Shown piece by piece: positions 24,487-32,632 of a stretch of DNA of 64,000 bases. This DNA is from Actinomadura cremea (GTDB taxonomy: Bacteria > Actinomycetota > Actinomycetes > Streptosporangiales > Streptosporangiaceae): contig NZ_BMRF01000002.1 in the NCBI RefSeq assembly GCF_014648495.1, forward strand, positions 62,001 through 126,000. Direction: 5' to 3'. Both the position numbers and the translations under genes were made by a program. Numbering within the stretch: the first letter of the stretch is position 1; each line of letters begins with the position of its first letter. A model generated the notes under the pieces. That model searched no databases. It was given only the letters and a program-made list of their open reading frames with translations, and was not told the origin of the DNA.

Positions 24487-26987
24487 CCGATCCGGGTCAG
24501 CCGGTCGACGACGGCCGGGCCGTCGTAGGCGTCCGCGAACTGCAGCGGCACCCGCGCGGCCCCCGCCGTCAGCGTCCCCGTCTCCGCGCCCGCCGCGGCC
24601 TCGGCGGGCGGATCGCCCGAAGCCTCCACACCCACCGTCAACCCGGGCCAGCCGACCACCGTCACCGGCGCCGCCGCCCGCACCGGCGCCGTCCCGCCCA
24701 GCCCGTCGTCCACCACCGCGACCCGCGCCCCCGCCGCCGCGACCGTCGCCGACGTCAGCGCGCCCTCCGCGGCCCGCACCAGCTCACCGGCCGCCGACAC
24801 CGCACCCGCCGCACTCGCCGTCTCCTGCCCCATCACCGCGCCGACGATCAACGTCGGCACCCCCGCGACGTCCTTGCGCGCCGCGAACACGAAGTTGCCG
24901 CCCGCCGCGTCCGTGAATCCCGTCTTCCCCCCGACGACCCCGAACTGCCCGAGCAGGAAGTTGCCGCCCTCCCGGACCGCCCCGCCGTTCGCGGGCGTGT
25001 ACGACCGCTGGTTCACGATCTCCGCGAACGCCGGGATCTCCATCGCGGCCCGCAGCAGCTTCACCTGGTCGGCCGCCGTGCTCACCGTCCCCGCGTCGTA
25101 CCCGCTCGGATCCGTGTACGTCGTGCCCGTCATCCCCAGCTCGCGAGCCGCCGCGTTCATCTTCGCCACGAACGCCTGCACGGTGCCCGAGTCCCACTTC
25201 GCCAGCTCGTGCGCCACGTCGTTCGCAGAGATGATCATCAACGCCTCGAGGGCCTTGCGCTGCGTCAGCCGCTGCCCCGCCGTGATCCCGAGCAGCGACT
25301 CCCCGCGCTGCCGGCGTGCCGGCATCTGCGCGACCCCCTCCGGCGACACCGTCATCGTCGGCCCCGGTTCGCCCGCCCGCAGCGGATGCTCCCGCAGGTA
25401 CACGAACGCCGTCATCACCTTCGCGACGCTCGCCGTCGGCGCGGGCCGCGCACCCCCCGACGCCCCCATCATCCCGAGCCCCTCGACGAACACCGCCGAT
25501 TGCCCGGACCCGGGCCACGGCAGCACGGGCGCCGCACCCGGGAAGGTGTGCTCCGCCGCGATCGTCAGCCGCAACTCCGGCTCCGGCACCGGCCGCAGCA
25601 GCTGCGCCGTCACCACCGCCATCACCACGACCAGCACCGCGACCACCACCCACGGCCACGCCCGCCGCCCCCCGCCCTCGTCCGCGACCTGCGGCATGTC
25701 CTGCCGCGTCACGTCCCCGGCCGGCTCGTACCCCACGAACCGGACGAGCCCCTCGCCCTCCGCCCCGCGACGGCCCTCGGGCAACGCGACCGGCACCAGC
25801 GGAACCTCGCGTGTCGGAGCGACCCCCGTCCCCGGCCCCCCGCCCGCAGCGCCGCGCCACCCCGTCGCGGGCGCCGCCGCGTCGTGGGGCACGACCGGGT
25901 GCTGACCGGACGCCCGCGTCCGCCGCTCTGCGTTCGCCGCGCCCGGAGTGTCATCACGCTGCCCCGTTGCCGGGGCCGTCGCGTCGTGGGGTACGACGGG
26001 GTGTTGGTCGGACGCCCGCGTCCGCCGGTCTGTGTCCTCGCGACCGTCGCCGCCGGACGCCCCGCCAGCGTCGCCGCGCGGCTGGGCCGTGCGTGGCGGC
26101 GTCCCGCCCGATGCGTCGTCGCGTCGTCCGGTTGCGGGGGCCGTCGTGTCGTGGGGCGCGACGGGGTGTTGGTCGGACGTGCGTGTCCGCTTGCCTTCGT
26201 CCGTCGCGCCGCCGCGTCCGTCCGCGCGGGGCGTCCCGGCTGCCTCGTCGCGCGGCTCGGCCGTGCGCTGTTGTGTCCCGCTCGGTGCGTTGTCGCGCTG
26301 TCTGGTTGCCGGGGGTGTCGTGTCGTGGGGTGTGGCCGGGGGTTGGTCGGACGTGCGCGTCTGCTTGTCCGCGTCCGTCGTGTCGCCGCTGCGTGGGTCC
26401 TCGGCCGGTTTGCTCGCCGCGTCGTCGCGTTGCTCGGACGTGCGTGATGGTGGGTCGGTGGGTGTGTTGTCGCTCGGTTTGTCGGGCGCTTCGTCGGGGC
26501 GCTTTTTTGCGGGGGGCGTTGTGTTGTGGGACGACGCCGGGTGTTGGTCCGACTTGCGTGTCCGGTCTGGGGTTGCTTGGGGCGACTCGGTGGGTTCGTC
26601 GTCGTCCGCGCTCGGTGGCTCGTCGCGTGGTTCAGGTGTCTCGTCGGGTGCGTCGCGCGTTTCTGGCGCGGCCGGCTCGTCGCCGTCGCGTTCGTCTTCG
26701 CCGGGGGCCTGCTCCGTCGCGCGTGGTGTCTCGTCGGGGGCGTCCGTGTCCGCCGGCGTCGCGTCCTTCGGTGCGGGCTCGGACGGCTCCTCGGCCTCGG
26801 GTTCGTCGGACGGCTCGTCGGCCTCGGGCGGGACGGGGAGGGGGTCGGCCCGCGTGGAGGTGGCCTCGGGACGTCGGACGGCGATGTCCTCGCGGGTCTT
26901 CGTGACGTCCGGGAGGCGGAACTCGGCCGTGGGGGTGCGGGCGGGGGTGCGGTCGTCCGGGTCCGCGGGCTTCGGGGTGTCGGTCAC
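24483..26987 (-). CDS. D-alanyl-D-alanine carboxypeptidase (S11) with long repeat-bearing N-terminal region
   Basis: An 834-residue protein. Residues 1-440 are hydrophilic, disordered and Pro/Thr/Asp-rich; a single TM segment follows (about 444-462, WPWVVVAVLVVVMAVVTA). The C-terminal half is a penicillin-binding D,D-peptidase with S520-V-A-K523, S587-A-N589 and K688-T-G690, all three active-site motifs intact. The enzyme trims pentapeptide in peptidoglycan outside the cell, while the disordered region would lie inside. Residues 143-390 hold five copies of a unit with consensus RTRxSDQHPVxPHDxTAPAT. The usual family length is about 400, so the extension is the oddity. It is divergent from the ECF sigma gene and abuts an IS481 fragment at its 3' end. 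Confidence 0.9.
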   Translation of the reverse strand: MTDTPKPADPDDRTPARTPTAEFRLPDVTKTREDIAVRRPEATSTRADPLPVPPEADEPSDEPEAEEPSEPAPKDATPADTDAPDETPRATEQAPGEDERDGDEPAAPETRDAPDETPEPRDEPPSADDDEPTESPQATPDRTRKSDQHPASSHNTTPPAKKRPDEAPDKPSDNTPTDPPSRTSEQRDDAASKPAEDPRSGDTTDADKQTRTSDQPPATPHDTTPPATRQRDNAPSGTQQRTAEPRDEAAGTPRADGRGGATDEGKRTRTSDQHPVAPHDTTAPATGRRDDASGGTPPRTAQPRGDAGGASGGDGREDTDRRTRASDQHPVVPHDATAPATGQRDDTPGAANAERRTRASGQHPVVPHDAAAPATGWRGAAGGGPGTGVAPTREVPLVPVALPEGRRGAEGEGLVRFVGYEPAGDVTRQDMPQVADEGGGRRAWPWVVVAVLVVVMAVVTAQLLRPVPEPELRLTIAAEHTFPGAAPVLPWPGSGQSAVFVEGLGMMGASGGARPAPTASVAKVMTAFVYLREHPLRAGEPGPTMTVSPEGVAQMPARRQRGESLLGITAGQRLTQRKALEALMIISANDVAHELAKWDSGTVQAFVAKMNAAARELGMTGTTYTDPSGYDAGTVSTAADQVKLLRAAMEIPAFAEIVNQRSYTPANGGAVREGGNFLLGQFGVVGGKTGFTDAAGGNFVFAARKDVAGVPTLIVGAVMGQETASAAGAVSAAGELVRAAEGALTSATVAAAGARVAVVDDGLGGTAPVRAAAPVTVVGWPGLTVGVEASGDPPAEAAAGAETGTLTAGAARVPLQFADAYDGPAVVDRLTRIG
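25818..26561 (-). repeat. Five-copy coding repeat in the carboxypeptidase
   Basis: Copies start at residues about 143, 210, 267, 322 and 356, each opening RTR-x-SDQHP or a close variant and continuing PHDTTAPATxxRDD. Unit length shrinks from about 68 to 34 residues toward the membrane segment, and the copies nearest the membrane are most alike, which suggests recent unequal duplication there. Confidence 0.8.
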
Positions 26988-27191
26988 GACCCGCTCCTCC
27001 TTGAGTTGTGTGCCGGCGTGCAGGCGGAGCGGTCGATCGTCGATGCCCCCGTGTACTGATGAGGATGCACGGTCGGGGCCGGTGGTTCGCTTGCGTTACG
27101 GAGAAGTGATCGAGAACCGTGAACTCTTTTGCGGGGCTTCGGAGATACGTCGGCGACAGAGCCCCCGCACGGGAAGGCCGGCGTACATGCC

Positions 27192-27785
27192 ATGGTTTCC
27201 GCGATGACCGCACCTCCAGCGGTTCCGATGATCGACTCTGAGCTCATAGAGTCTTCGCTCACCGACCCGGAATCGTTCGCAGCGCTGTTCGACCGCTACG
27301 CCGCGATGCTCTACCGGTACGTCTCCCGCCGGCTCGGGCCGGAGGCGGCCGAGGACGTGGTGGGGGAGACGTTCCTGGCCGCGTTCGGCGGGCGGCACCG
27401 GTACGACCTGTCCCGGCCGGACGCGCGGCCCTGGCTGTTCGGGATCGCGACGAAGCTGGTCGCGCGGCATCACCGGGCGGAGGCGGCGCGGTACCGGGCG
27501 CTGCGGCGCAGCCCGGTGGACGGGGCGGTGGAGGGGCCCGCGGAGCGGGTCGCGGACGGGGTGACGGCGTCGGCGGTGCGTCCGGCGCTGGCCGCGGCGC
27601 TGGCGGCGCTGCCGCGCAAGGACCGGGACGTGCTCCTGCTGGTCGCGTGGGGCGACTTCGCGTACGAGCAGGTCGCGCAGGCTTTGGGCGTGCCGGTCGG
27701 GACGGTCCGGTCCCGGCTGCACCGGGCGCGGCGCAAGGTGCGGGCGGCGCTCGGCGACACCAACCCGATGCACGAGGAGGAGTGA
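27192..27785 (+). CDS. RNA polymerase ECF sigma factor
   Basis: A protein of about 197 residues. Region 2 is FAALFDRYAAMLYRYVSRRL, EAAEDVVGETFLAAF and ARPWLFGIATKLVARHHR; region 4 is ALPRKDRDVLLLVAWGDFAY, EQVAQALGVPVGTVRSRLHR. ATG 27192 is taken, but ATG 27204 and 27228 are possible; none has a close ribosome site (GGGAAGG lies at 27171-27177). The next gene, an LCP protein, starts 3 bases after its stop, so they form one unit. No anti-sigma zinc-binding domain is seen; the LCP protein's short cytoplasmic N terminus could take that place. Confidence 0.88.
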   Translation: MVSAMTAPPAVPMIDSELIESSLTDPESFAALFDRYAAMLYRYVSRRLGPEAAEDVVGETFLAAFGGRHRYDLSRPDARPWLFGIATKLVARHHRAEAARYRALRRSPVDGAVEGPAERVADGVTASAVRPALAAALAALPRKDRDVLLLVAWGDFAYEQVAQALGVPVGTVRSRLHRARRKVRAALGDTNPMHEEE

Positions 27786-27787
27786 CC

Positions 27788-28777
27788 GTGGACGACATGG
27801 AGCTGATCCGCGGCCTCGGCCGGGATCTGGAGCACGAGCCGCCGGCGTCGCTGGTGCGGCAGCGGGAGCGGCTGCGGGGGGCGGGGACCCGCCGGCGGCG
27901 GCCGGGGCGGTGGGCGCTGCTCGGCGTGGTGGCGGTGGTGACGGCGGCGGCCGTCCTGGTGCCGGTGCTGTTCTCGCGCGGCGGCGAGCGGGCCGGGCCG
28001 GTGGCGGAGACGCGGGCGCCGGAGGCGGGCGGGTTCAACATGCTGCTGATCGGGTCCGACGCGCGCGGGGACGACGCGTCGAGGTCGGACACGCTGATGC
28101 TGCTGCACGTCCCGGAGGGGCGCGGCGGTGTGCGCGTGGTGAGCTTCCCCCGCGACCTGATGGTGGAGGTCCCGCCGTGCGGGGGGGCGCCCGGGGCGCG
28201 GAAGATGATCAACTCGGCGTTCACCACCGGGGGCGCCGAGTGCGCGTGGAAGACGGTCGAGTCGCTGACGGACGTCCGGATCGACCGCGCGGTGACGGTC
28301 GGGTTCGACGGCTTCCGGAGGGTCGTGGACGCGCTCGGCGGCGTCGAGATGACGCTGCCGGAGCCGGTGGTCGACCGGAAAGCGGGGCTGTCGCTGCCCG
28401 CGGGGAGGCAGCGCCTCGACGGGACGCAGGCGCTCGCCTACGTGCGCGCCCGGTACAGCCTGGGGGACGGCACGGACCTGTCGCGGATCGAGCGGCAGCA
28501 CGCGTTCCTCGCGTCGATGGCCGGGGGGATCGCGGAGCTGCGCGAGGACCCGGTGGCGTTCGCGAGGTTCGTGAAGGCGGTCGCGGGGGCGGTCGAGACG
28601 GTCCCGGGACTGGACGCGGCGGGGCTGCTGGAGCTGTCGCGGAGTATGGCGAAGGTCGGGACGGACGACGTCGGGTTCGACGCCGTGCCGGTGCTGCCGG
28701 TGCGCGGCGAACCCGGCCGGGTGGAGGTGGACGGGCCGCGCGCGGAGCGGCTGTTCGCCCAGCTCAGAACCGGATGA
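27788..28777 (+). CDS. LytR-CpsA-Psr (LCP) family protein
   Basis: The 329-residue protein has a 41-residue basic cytoplasmic tail, one TM helix (about 42-62) and an extracellular LCP domain: FNMLLIGSDARGDDASRSDT, VRVVSFPRDLMVEVPP, KMINSAFTTGGAECAWKTVE, VDALGGVEM, GTQALAYVRAR and DLSRIERQ. The conserved Arg/Asp residues for polyprenyl-phosphate handling are present. LCP enzymes attach teichoic acids, arabinogalactan or capsule to peptidoglycan. GTG 27788 has GAGGAGG 7 bases before it. Coupling with an ECF sigma factor suggests envelope-stress control. Confidence 0.9.
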   Translation: MDDMELIRGLGRDLEHEPPASLVRQRERLRGAGTRRRRPGRWALLGVVAVVTAAAVLVPVLFSRGGERAGPVAETRAPEAGGFNMLLIGSDARGDDASRSDTLMLLHVPEGRGGVRVVSFPRDLMVEVPPCGGAPGARKMINSAFTTGGAECAWKTVESLTDVRIDRAVTVGFDGFRRVVDALGGVEMTLPEPVVDRKAGLSLPAGRQRLDGTQALAYVRARYSLGDGTDLSRIERQHAFLASMAGGIAELREDPVAFARFVKAVAGAVETVPGLDAAGLLELSRSMAKVGTDDVGFDAVPVLPVRGEPGRVEVDGPRAERLFAQLRTG

Positions 28778-28782
28778 GTGAG

Positions 28783-28797
28783 CCCGAATCCTTCGGG
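28783..28797 (+). terminator. Small hairpin after the LCP gene
   Basis: CCCGAA-tcc-TTCGGG, 6 bp, 5 bases after the stop. Weak, possibly only an attenuator before the CBS gene. Confidence 0.35.
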
Positions 28798-28855
28798 TAG
28801 GGGCCGAATCGTCCCGAGGTTCGGCAGACCACCCGCGAGGTTCAGGAGTAGAGGC

Positions 28856-29275
28856 ATGGCCAGGAAGATTCGCGACATCATGACCGGTTCGCCGACGTCG
28901 GTGTCGCCGGAACTCGACATCGTCACCGTGGCGCGTGCGATGCGCGACGAGGACATCGGCGCGGTACTGGTCGCGGAAGGCGACGAGATGAAGGGCCTCG
29001 TCACCGACCGCGACCTGGTGGTCCGGGGGCTCGCCGCGGGCGGTGACCCGAAGCAGATGAAGATCGGCGGGCTGGCGAGCAGCGCCACCGCGACCATCGG
29101 CCCGGACGAGTCGGTGGACAAGGCCGCGCAGCTCATGCGGGAGCGGGCGGTCCGGCGGCTGCCCGTCGTCGAGGACGGCCGCCCGGTGGGCATCGTGTCC
29201 ATCGGCGATCTGGCCGTGGAGAAGGACACCGACTCGGCGCTCGCCGACATCAGCGCGTCGCGCCCGAACACCTGA
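28856..29275 (+). CDS. CBS-domain-pair protein
   Basis: A 139-residue stand-alone Bateman module: CBS1 is KIRDIMTGSPTSVSPELDIV to LVTDRDLVVRGLAAG, CBS2 is SATATIGPDESVDKAAQLMR to RPVGIVSIGDLAVEKD. Such proteins bind adenosyl nucleotides and act as energy or stress sensors; the partner is unknown. ATG 28856 has AGGAG upstream. It ends at a strong shared terminator. Confidence 0.9.
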   Translation: MARKIRDIMTGSPTSVSPELDIVTVARAMRDEDIGAVLVAEGDEMKGLVTDRDLVVRGLAAGGDPKQMKIGGLASSATATIGPDESVDKAAQLMRERAVRRLPVVEDGRPVGIVSIGDLAVEKDTDSALADISASRPNT

Positions 29276-29284
29276 CGGAGGCCC

Positions 29285-29320
29285 GTGCCCGGCGGGCGGC
29301 GCCAAGCCCCCGCCGGGCAC
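29285..29320. terminator. Bidirectional terminator
   Basis: Perfect 12-bp stem GTGCCCGGCGGG / CCCGCCGGGCAC (29285-29296, 29309-29320), loop 12. It lies between the CBS gene and the converging aminotransferase, ending 1 base before the latter's stop codon. Confidence 0.8.
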
Positions 29321-29321
29321 G

Positions 29322-30479
29322 TCAGGGCAGGGCCGCGAGCAGGCGGTCCAGCTCTTCCTCGGTGTTGTAGTAGTGCACGGAGGCCCGGACGGCCGCGGGC
29401 ACGGCGTCCGGGTCGTAGCCGTGGGCGGCCGGGGTCGTGACGTTCACGTTGATCCCGTGTCCCCGGGCGATCCGCTGGATCGCGCCCGGTTCGTGCCCGT
29501 CCACGGCGAAGGTCACGATCCCCGACCGGTGCGTGCCCCGGTCCAGGACGGACGTGCCGGGGCGGGCGGCGAGTCCGGTGCGGAGCGTCGCGGCGAGCGC
29601 GGTGACCCGCTTCTCGATCTCGTCCATGCCGAGCGCGGACGCGTAGTCCGCGGCGGCCGCGAGCCCGAGCTGTCCGGCGACGAACCGCTCCCAGGTCTCG
29701 AACCGGCGGGCGTCCGGGCGCGGCTCGTAGCCGTCCGGGACGCGCCACTCGGCGGCCCGCAGGTCCAGGAACGGGGGCTCCAGCGTCCGGACTATCTCCC
29801 GCCGCACGTACAGGAACCCGGTGCCGCGCGGGCCCCGCAGGAACTTGCGGCCGGTCGCCGACAGCATGTCGCAGCCGATCTCGCGGACGTCCACGGCGAG
29901 CTGCCCCACCGACTGGCAGGCGTCCAGCAGGTAGAGGACGCCGTGGTCGTTGCAGAGACGGCCGACCTCGGCGGCCGGGTTGACCAGCCCGTTGTGGGTG
30001 GGGACGTGGTTGAGCGACACCAGCCGGACGCCGCCCTTCGCCAGTTCGGCCTCGAGCGCCGGCAGCGAGATCGCCCCGTCCGGTCCGTCCGGGACGACCT
30101 CGACCCGCGCGCCCTTCGCCGCCGCGACCTGCTGGTAGGCGATCGCGTTGCTGGAGTACTCGCCGGTCGTGGTGAGGATGCGGTCGCCCTCGGTGAACGG
30201 GATCGCGTAGAAGGCCATGTCCCAGGCGCGGGTGGCGTTCTCCACGTAGGCGATCTCGTCCGCGCGCGCGCCGATGAGTCTTGCGATCGCGTCGTAGAAG
30301 TGCTCGATCGCGGCCGCCTCGCGTTCGGCCGCCTCGTAGCCGCCGATCGTCGCCTCCAGGGTGAGGTGGCGGGTCGTCGCCTCGAGCACCGGACGCGGCG
30401 CGAGCGCGGCGCCCGCGTTGTTGAGGTGCGCCACCTCCGCGCATCCCGGCGTGTCCGCCCGCAGCCTCCCGACGTCCAT
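29322..30479 (-). CDS. Class V aminotransferase (isopenicillin N epimerase/cysteine desulfurase-like)
   Basis: A 385-residue PLP enzyme of fold type I. Elements: HLNNAGAALAPRPVLEATTR, YVENATRAWDMAFYAIPF, TTGEYSSNAIAYQQVAAAKG, VSLNHVPTHNGLVNPAAEVG, YLLDACQSVGQLAVDV (PLP aspartate) and LSATGRKFLRGPRGTGFLYV with the Schiff-base lysine. The reaction in this family ranges from transamination to epimerisation and desulfuration and is not decided by sequence. ATG 30479 follows GGAGGGG by 3-5 bases; the frame is open to 30620. It diverges from an ABC exporter over a SoxR-like box and could share its control. Confidence 0.87.
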   Translation of the reverse strand: MDVGRLRADTPGCAEVAHLNNAGAALAPRPVLEATTRHLTLEATIGGYEAAEREAAAIEHFYDAIARLIGARADEIAYVENATRAWDMAFYAIPFTEGDRILTTTGEYSSNAIAYQQVAAAKGARVEVVPDGPDGAISLPALEAELAKGGVRLVSLNHVPTHNGLVNPAAEVGRLCNDHGVLYLLDACQSVGQLAVDVREIGCDMLSATGRKFLRGPRGTGFLYVRREIVRTLEPPFLDLRAAEWRVPDGYEPRPDARRFETWERFVAGQLGLAAAADYASALGMDEIEKRVTALAATLRTGLAARPGTSVLDRGTHRSGIVTFAVDGHEPGAIQRIARGHGINVNVTTPAAHGYDPDAVPAAVRASVHYYNTEEELDRLLAALP

Positions 30480-30534
30480 GAGCCCCTCCGCGAAATGTCG
30501 GACCCCCGCGCGACACTGGGCGCGGCGGCCGAGC

Positions 30535-30565
30535 TTGACCTCAACTTTTCTTGAGGTCTGATGAT
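30535..30565 (+). promoter_or_regulatory. SoxR-like box in a promoter with 19-bp spacer
   Basis: GACCTCAA-N6-TTGAGGTC (30537-30558) contains CCTCAA-N6-TTGAGG, the arm sequence and spacing of the SoxR operator. It lies between TTGACC (30535-30540) and GATGAT (30560-30565), spaced 19 bp as in MerR/SoxR-activated promoters, about 40 bases before the ABC exporter ATG. SoxR controls an ABC transporter in Streptomyces, from established knowledge. Confidence 0.7.
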
Positions 30566-30603
30566 GTTCCACAACGGAGCATCTCAGAAAACGGGGATAA
30601 CGC

Positions 30604-32490
30604 ATGGACATGGAAGTCACCGCGTGGATGTCGCTGCACCACGCGGCCCACGCTCAGGACCGCAGGCCCTTCAACAAGCCGACGCTGCGCCGGATCGGCG
30701 CCTTCGCCCGCCCCCATCGCCGTACCATCACCGCGTTCCTGCTGCTCAGCGTGGTCCTCGCGGTCCTGGCGGTCGCCACGCCCGTGCTGGCCGGCCTCGT
30801 CGTGGACTCGATCAACGATCGGGCCGAGACGTCCACCGTGGTGTGGCTCGCGGCGCTCATCGCCGTGCTGGCCGTCGCCGAGGGCGCGCTCGGGCTCGCC
30901 AACCGGTGGCTGTCGGCCCGCATCGGCGAGGGACTCATCCTCGACCTGCGCACCGCCGTCTTCGACCACGTCCAGCGGATGCCGGTCGCGTTCTTCACCC
31001 GCACCCGCACCGGCGCGCTCGTCAGCCGCCTCAACAACGACGTGATCGGCGCGCAGCGCGCCTTCAGCGACACCCTGTCGGGCGTCGTCAGCAACCTGGT
31101 GATGGTCGCGCTGACCTTCGGGGTGATGATCGGCATCTCGTGGCAGATCACCCTGCTCGCGCTGGCGCTGCTGCCGCTGTTCCTGCTGCCCGCCCGCCGG
31201 ATGGGCACCCGGCTCGCCCGCCTGGAGCGCGAGGCCGTCGCGCACGACTCGGCGATGAGCACGCAGATGACCGAGCGGTTCTCCGCCCCTGGCGCCACCC
31301 TGATCAAGCTGTTCGGACGGCCGTCGCGCGAGTCCGCCGAGTTCGCCGCACGGGCCCGCCGCGTCCGCGACATCGGCGTCCGCACCGCGATGGTGCAGCA
31401 CGTGTTCATCACCGCGCTGACGATGGTGTCGGCGCTGGCCCTCGCGCTCGTCTACGGCCTCGGCGGCTACCTGTCGCTGCGCGACTCCCTGGACGCCGGC
31501 GCCGTCGTCGCCCTCGCCCTGCTGCTGACCCGCCTGTACGCGCCGCTGACCGCCCTCGCCAGCGCCCGCGTCGAGGTGATGAGCGCGCTGGTCAGCTTCG
31601 AGCGGGTCTTCGAGGTCCTCGACCTGAAGCCGCTGGTCGCCGAGAAGCCGGACGCGCGCGACGTCCCCGAGGGGCCCGCCGCGGTCGAGTTCGACGACGT
31701 CCGGTTCTCCTACCCGTCGCCCGACAAGGTGTCGCTCGCCTCGCTGGAGGAGGTCGCGACCCTCGACACCCGCGGCGGCCAGGAGGTCCTGCATGGCATC
31801 TCGTTCCGGGCCGAACCGGGACAGATGGTCGCGCTCGTCGGCTCGTCCGGCGCCGGCAAGTCCACGATCGCGCAGCTCCTGCCGCGCCTGTACGACGTCG
31901 ACTCCGGCGCCGTCCGGCTCGGCGGCGTCGACGTCCGCGACCTGTCCTTCCCCGCGATCCGCGCGACCCTGGGCATGGTCACCCAGGACGGGCACCTGTT
32001 CCACGAGTCGATCCGCGAGAACCTGCTGCTCGCCCGCCCCGAGGCCACCGAGGACGACCTGTGGAGCGTCCTGCGCCGCGCCCGCCTCGACGCGCTGATC
32101 GAGGGACTGCCGGACGGCCTCGACACGATCGTCGGCGAGCGCGGCTACCGGCTGTCGGGCGGCGAACGGCAGCGGCTCACCATCGCCCGGCTGCTGCTCG
32201 CCCGGCAGCGGGTCGTGATCCTCGACGAGGCGACCGCCCACCTGGACTCGACGTCCGAGGCCGCCGTGCAGGAGGCCCTCGCCGAGGCCCTCGACGGCCG
32301 TACCGCCGTGGTCATCGCGCACCGGCTGTCGACCGTCCGCGCCGCCGACCTGATCCTCGTGGTCGAGGACGGCACGATCGTCGAGCGCGGCACCCACGAC
32401 GAGCTGCTCGCCGCCGACGGCCGCTACGCCGACCTGTACCGCACCCAGTTCAGCGACGACGCCCCGCCGCCCCTGGAGCCCGTCGCCTGA
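30604..32490 (+). CDS. ABC exporter half-transporter (TM + ATPase)
   Basis: A 628-residue type IV exporter. Six TM helices span about residues 38-330, followed by the nucleotide-binding domain: Walker A GSSGAGKST (about 415-423), Q-loop MVTQDGHLF, signature LSGGERQR, Walker B RVVILDEATAHLDS and the H-loop IAHRLSTVR. All ATPase residues are intact, so it should form a homodimer or pair with a distant partner. Relatives export drugs, lipids or peptides. Its promoter carries a SoxR-like box, which suggests induction by redox-active compounds and export of such a compound. Confidence 0.92.
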   Translation: MDMEVTAWMSLHHAAHAQDRRPFNKPTLRRIGAFARPHRRTITAFLLLSVVLAVLAVATPVLAGLVVDSINDRAETSTVVWLAALIAVLAVAEGALGLANRWLSARIGEGLILDLRTAVFDHVQRMPVAFFTRTRTGALVSRLNNDVIGAQRAFSDTLSGVVSNLVMVALTFGVMIGISWQITLLALALLPLFLLPARRMGTRLARLEREAVAHDSAMSTQMTERFSAPGATLIKLFGRPSRESAEFAARARRVRDIGVRTAMVQHVFITALTMVSALALALVYGLGGYLSLRDSLDAGAVVALALLLTRLYAPLTALASARVEVMSALVSFERVFEVLDLKPLVAEKPDARDVPEGPAAVEFDDVRFSYPSPDKVSLASLEEVATLDTRGGQEVLHGISFRAEPGQMVALVGSSGAGKSTIAQLLPRLYDVDSGAVRLGGVDVRDLSFPAIRATLGMVTQDGHLFHESIRENLLLARPEATEDDLWSVLRRARLDALIEGLPDGLDTIVGERGYRLSGGERQRLTIARLLLARQRVVILDEATAHLDSTSEAAVQEALAEALDGRTAVVIAHRLSTVRAADLILVVEDGTIVERGTHDELLAADGRYADLYRTQFSDDAPPPLEPVA

Positions 32491-32632
32491 CAGTGATTCA
32501 CCCGACCGGCGCCTGGAGCGGAGTTCTACGGAGGGACGCACGGGGGATCGTCCGGAACGCGACCGGGCGGCGGCGATGAGGTCGGCGCCGCCGTCCGGTC
32601 CGTACCTGCGAGAACGACGGAAGGAGCAGGAC

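Noticed and set aside
25316-27207. Long plus-strand frames (529 and 419 codons) opposite the carboxypeptidase repeat region
   Set aside because: Created by the repeat composition on the other strand; Arg/Val/Gly/Ser-rich without motifs.
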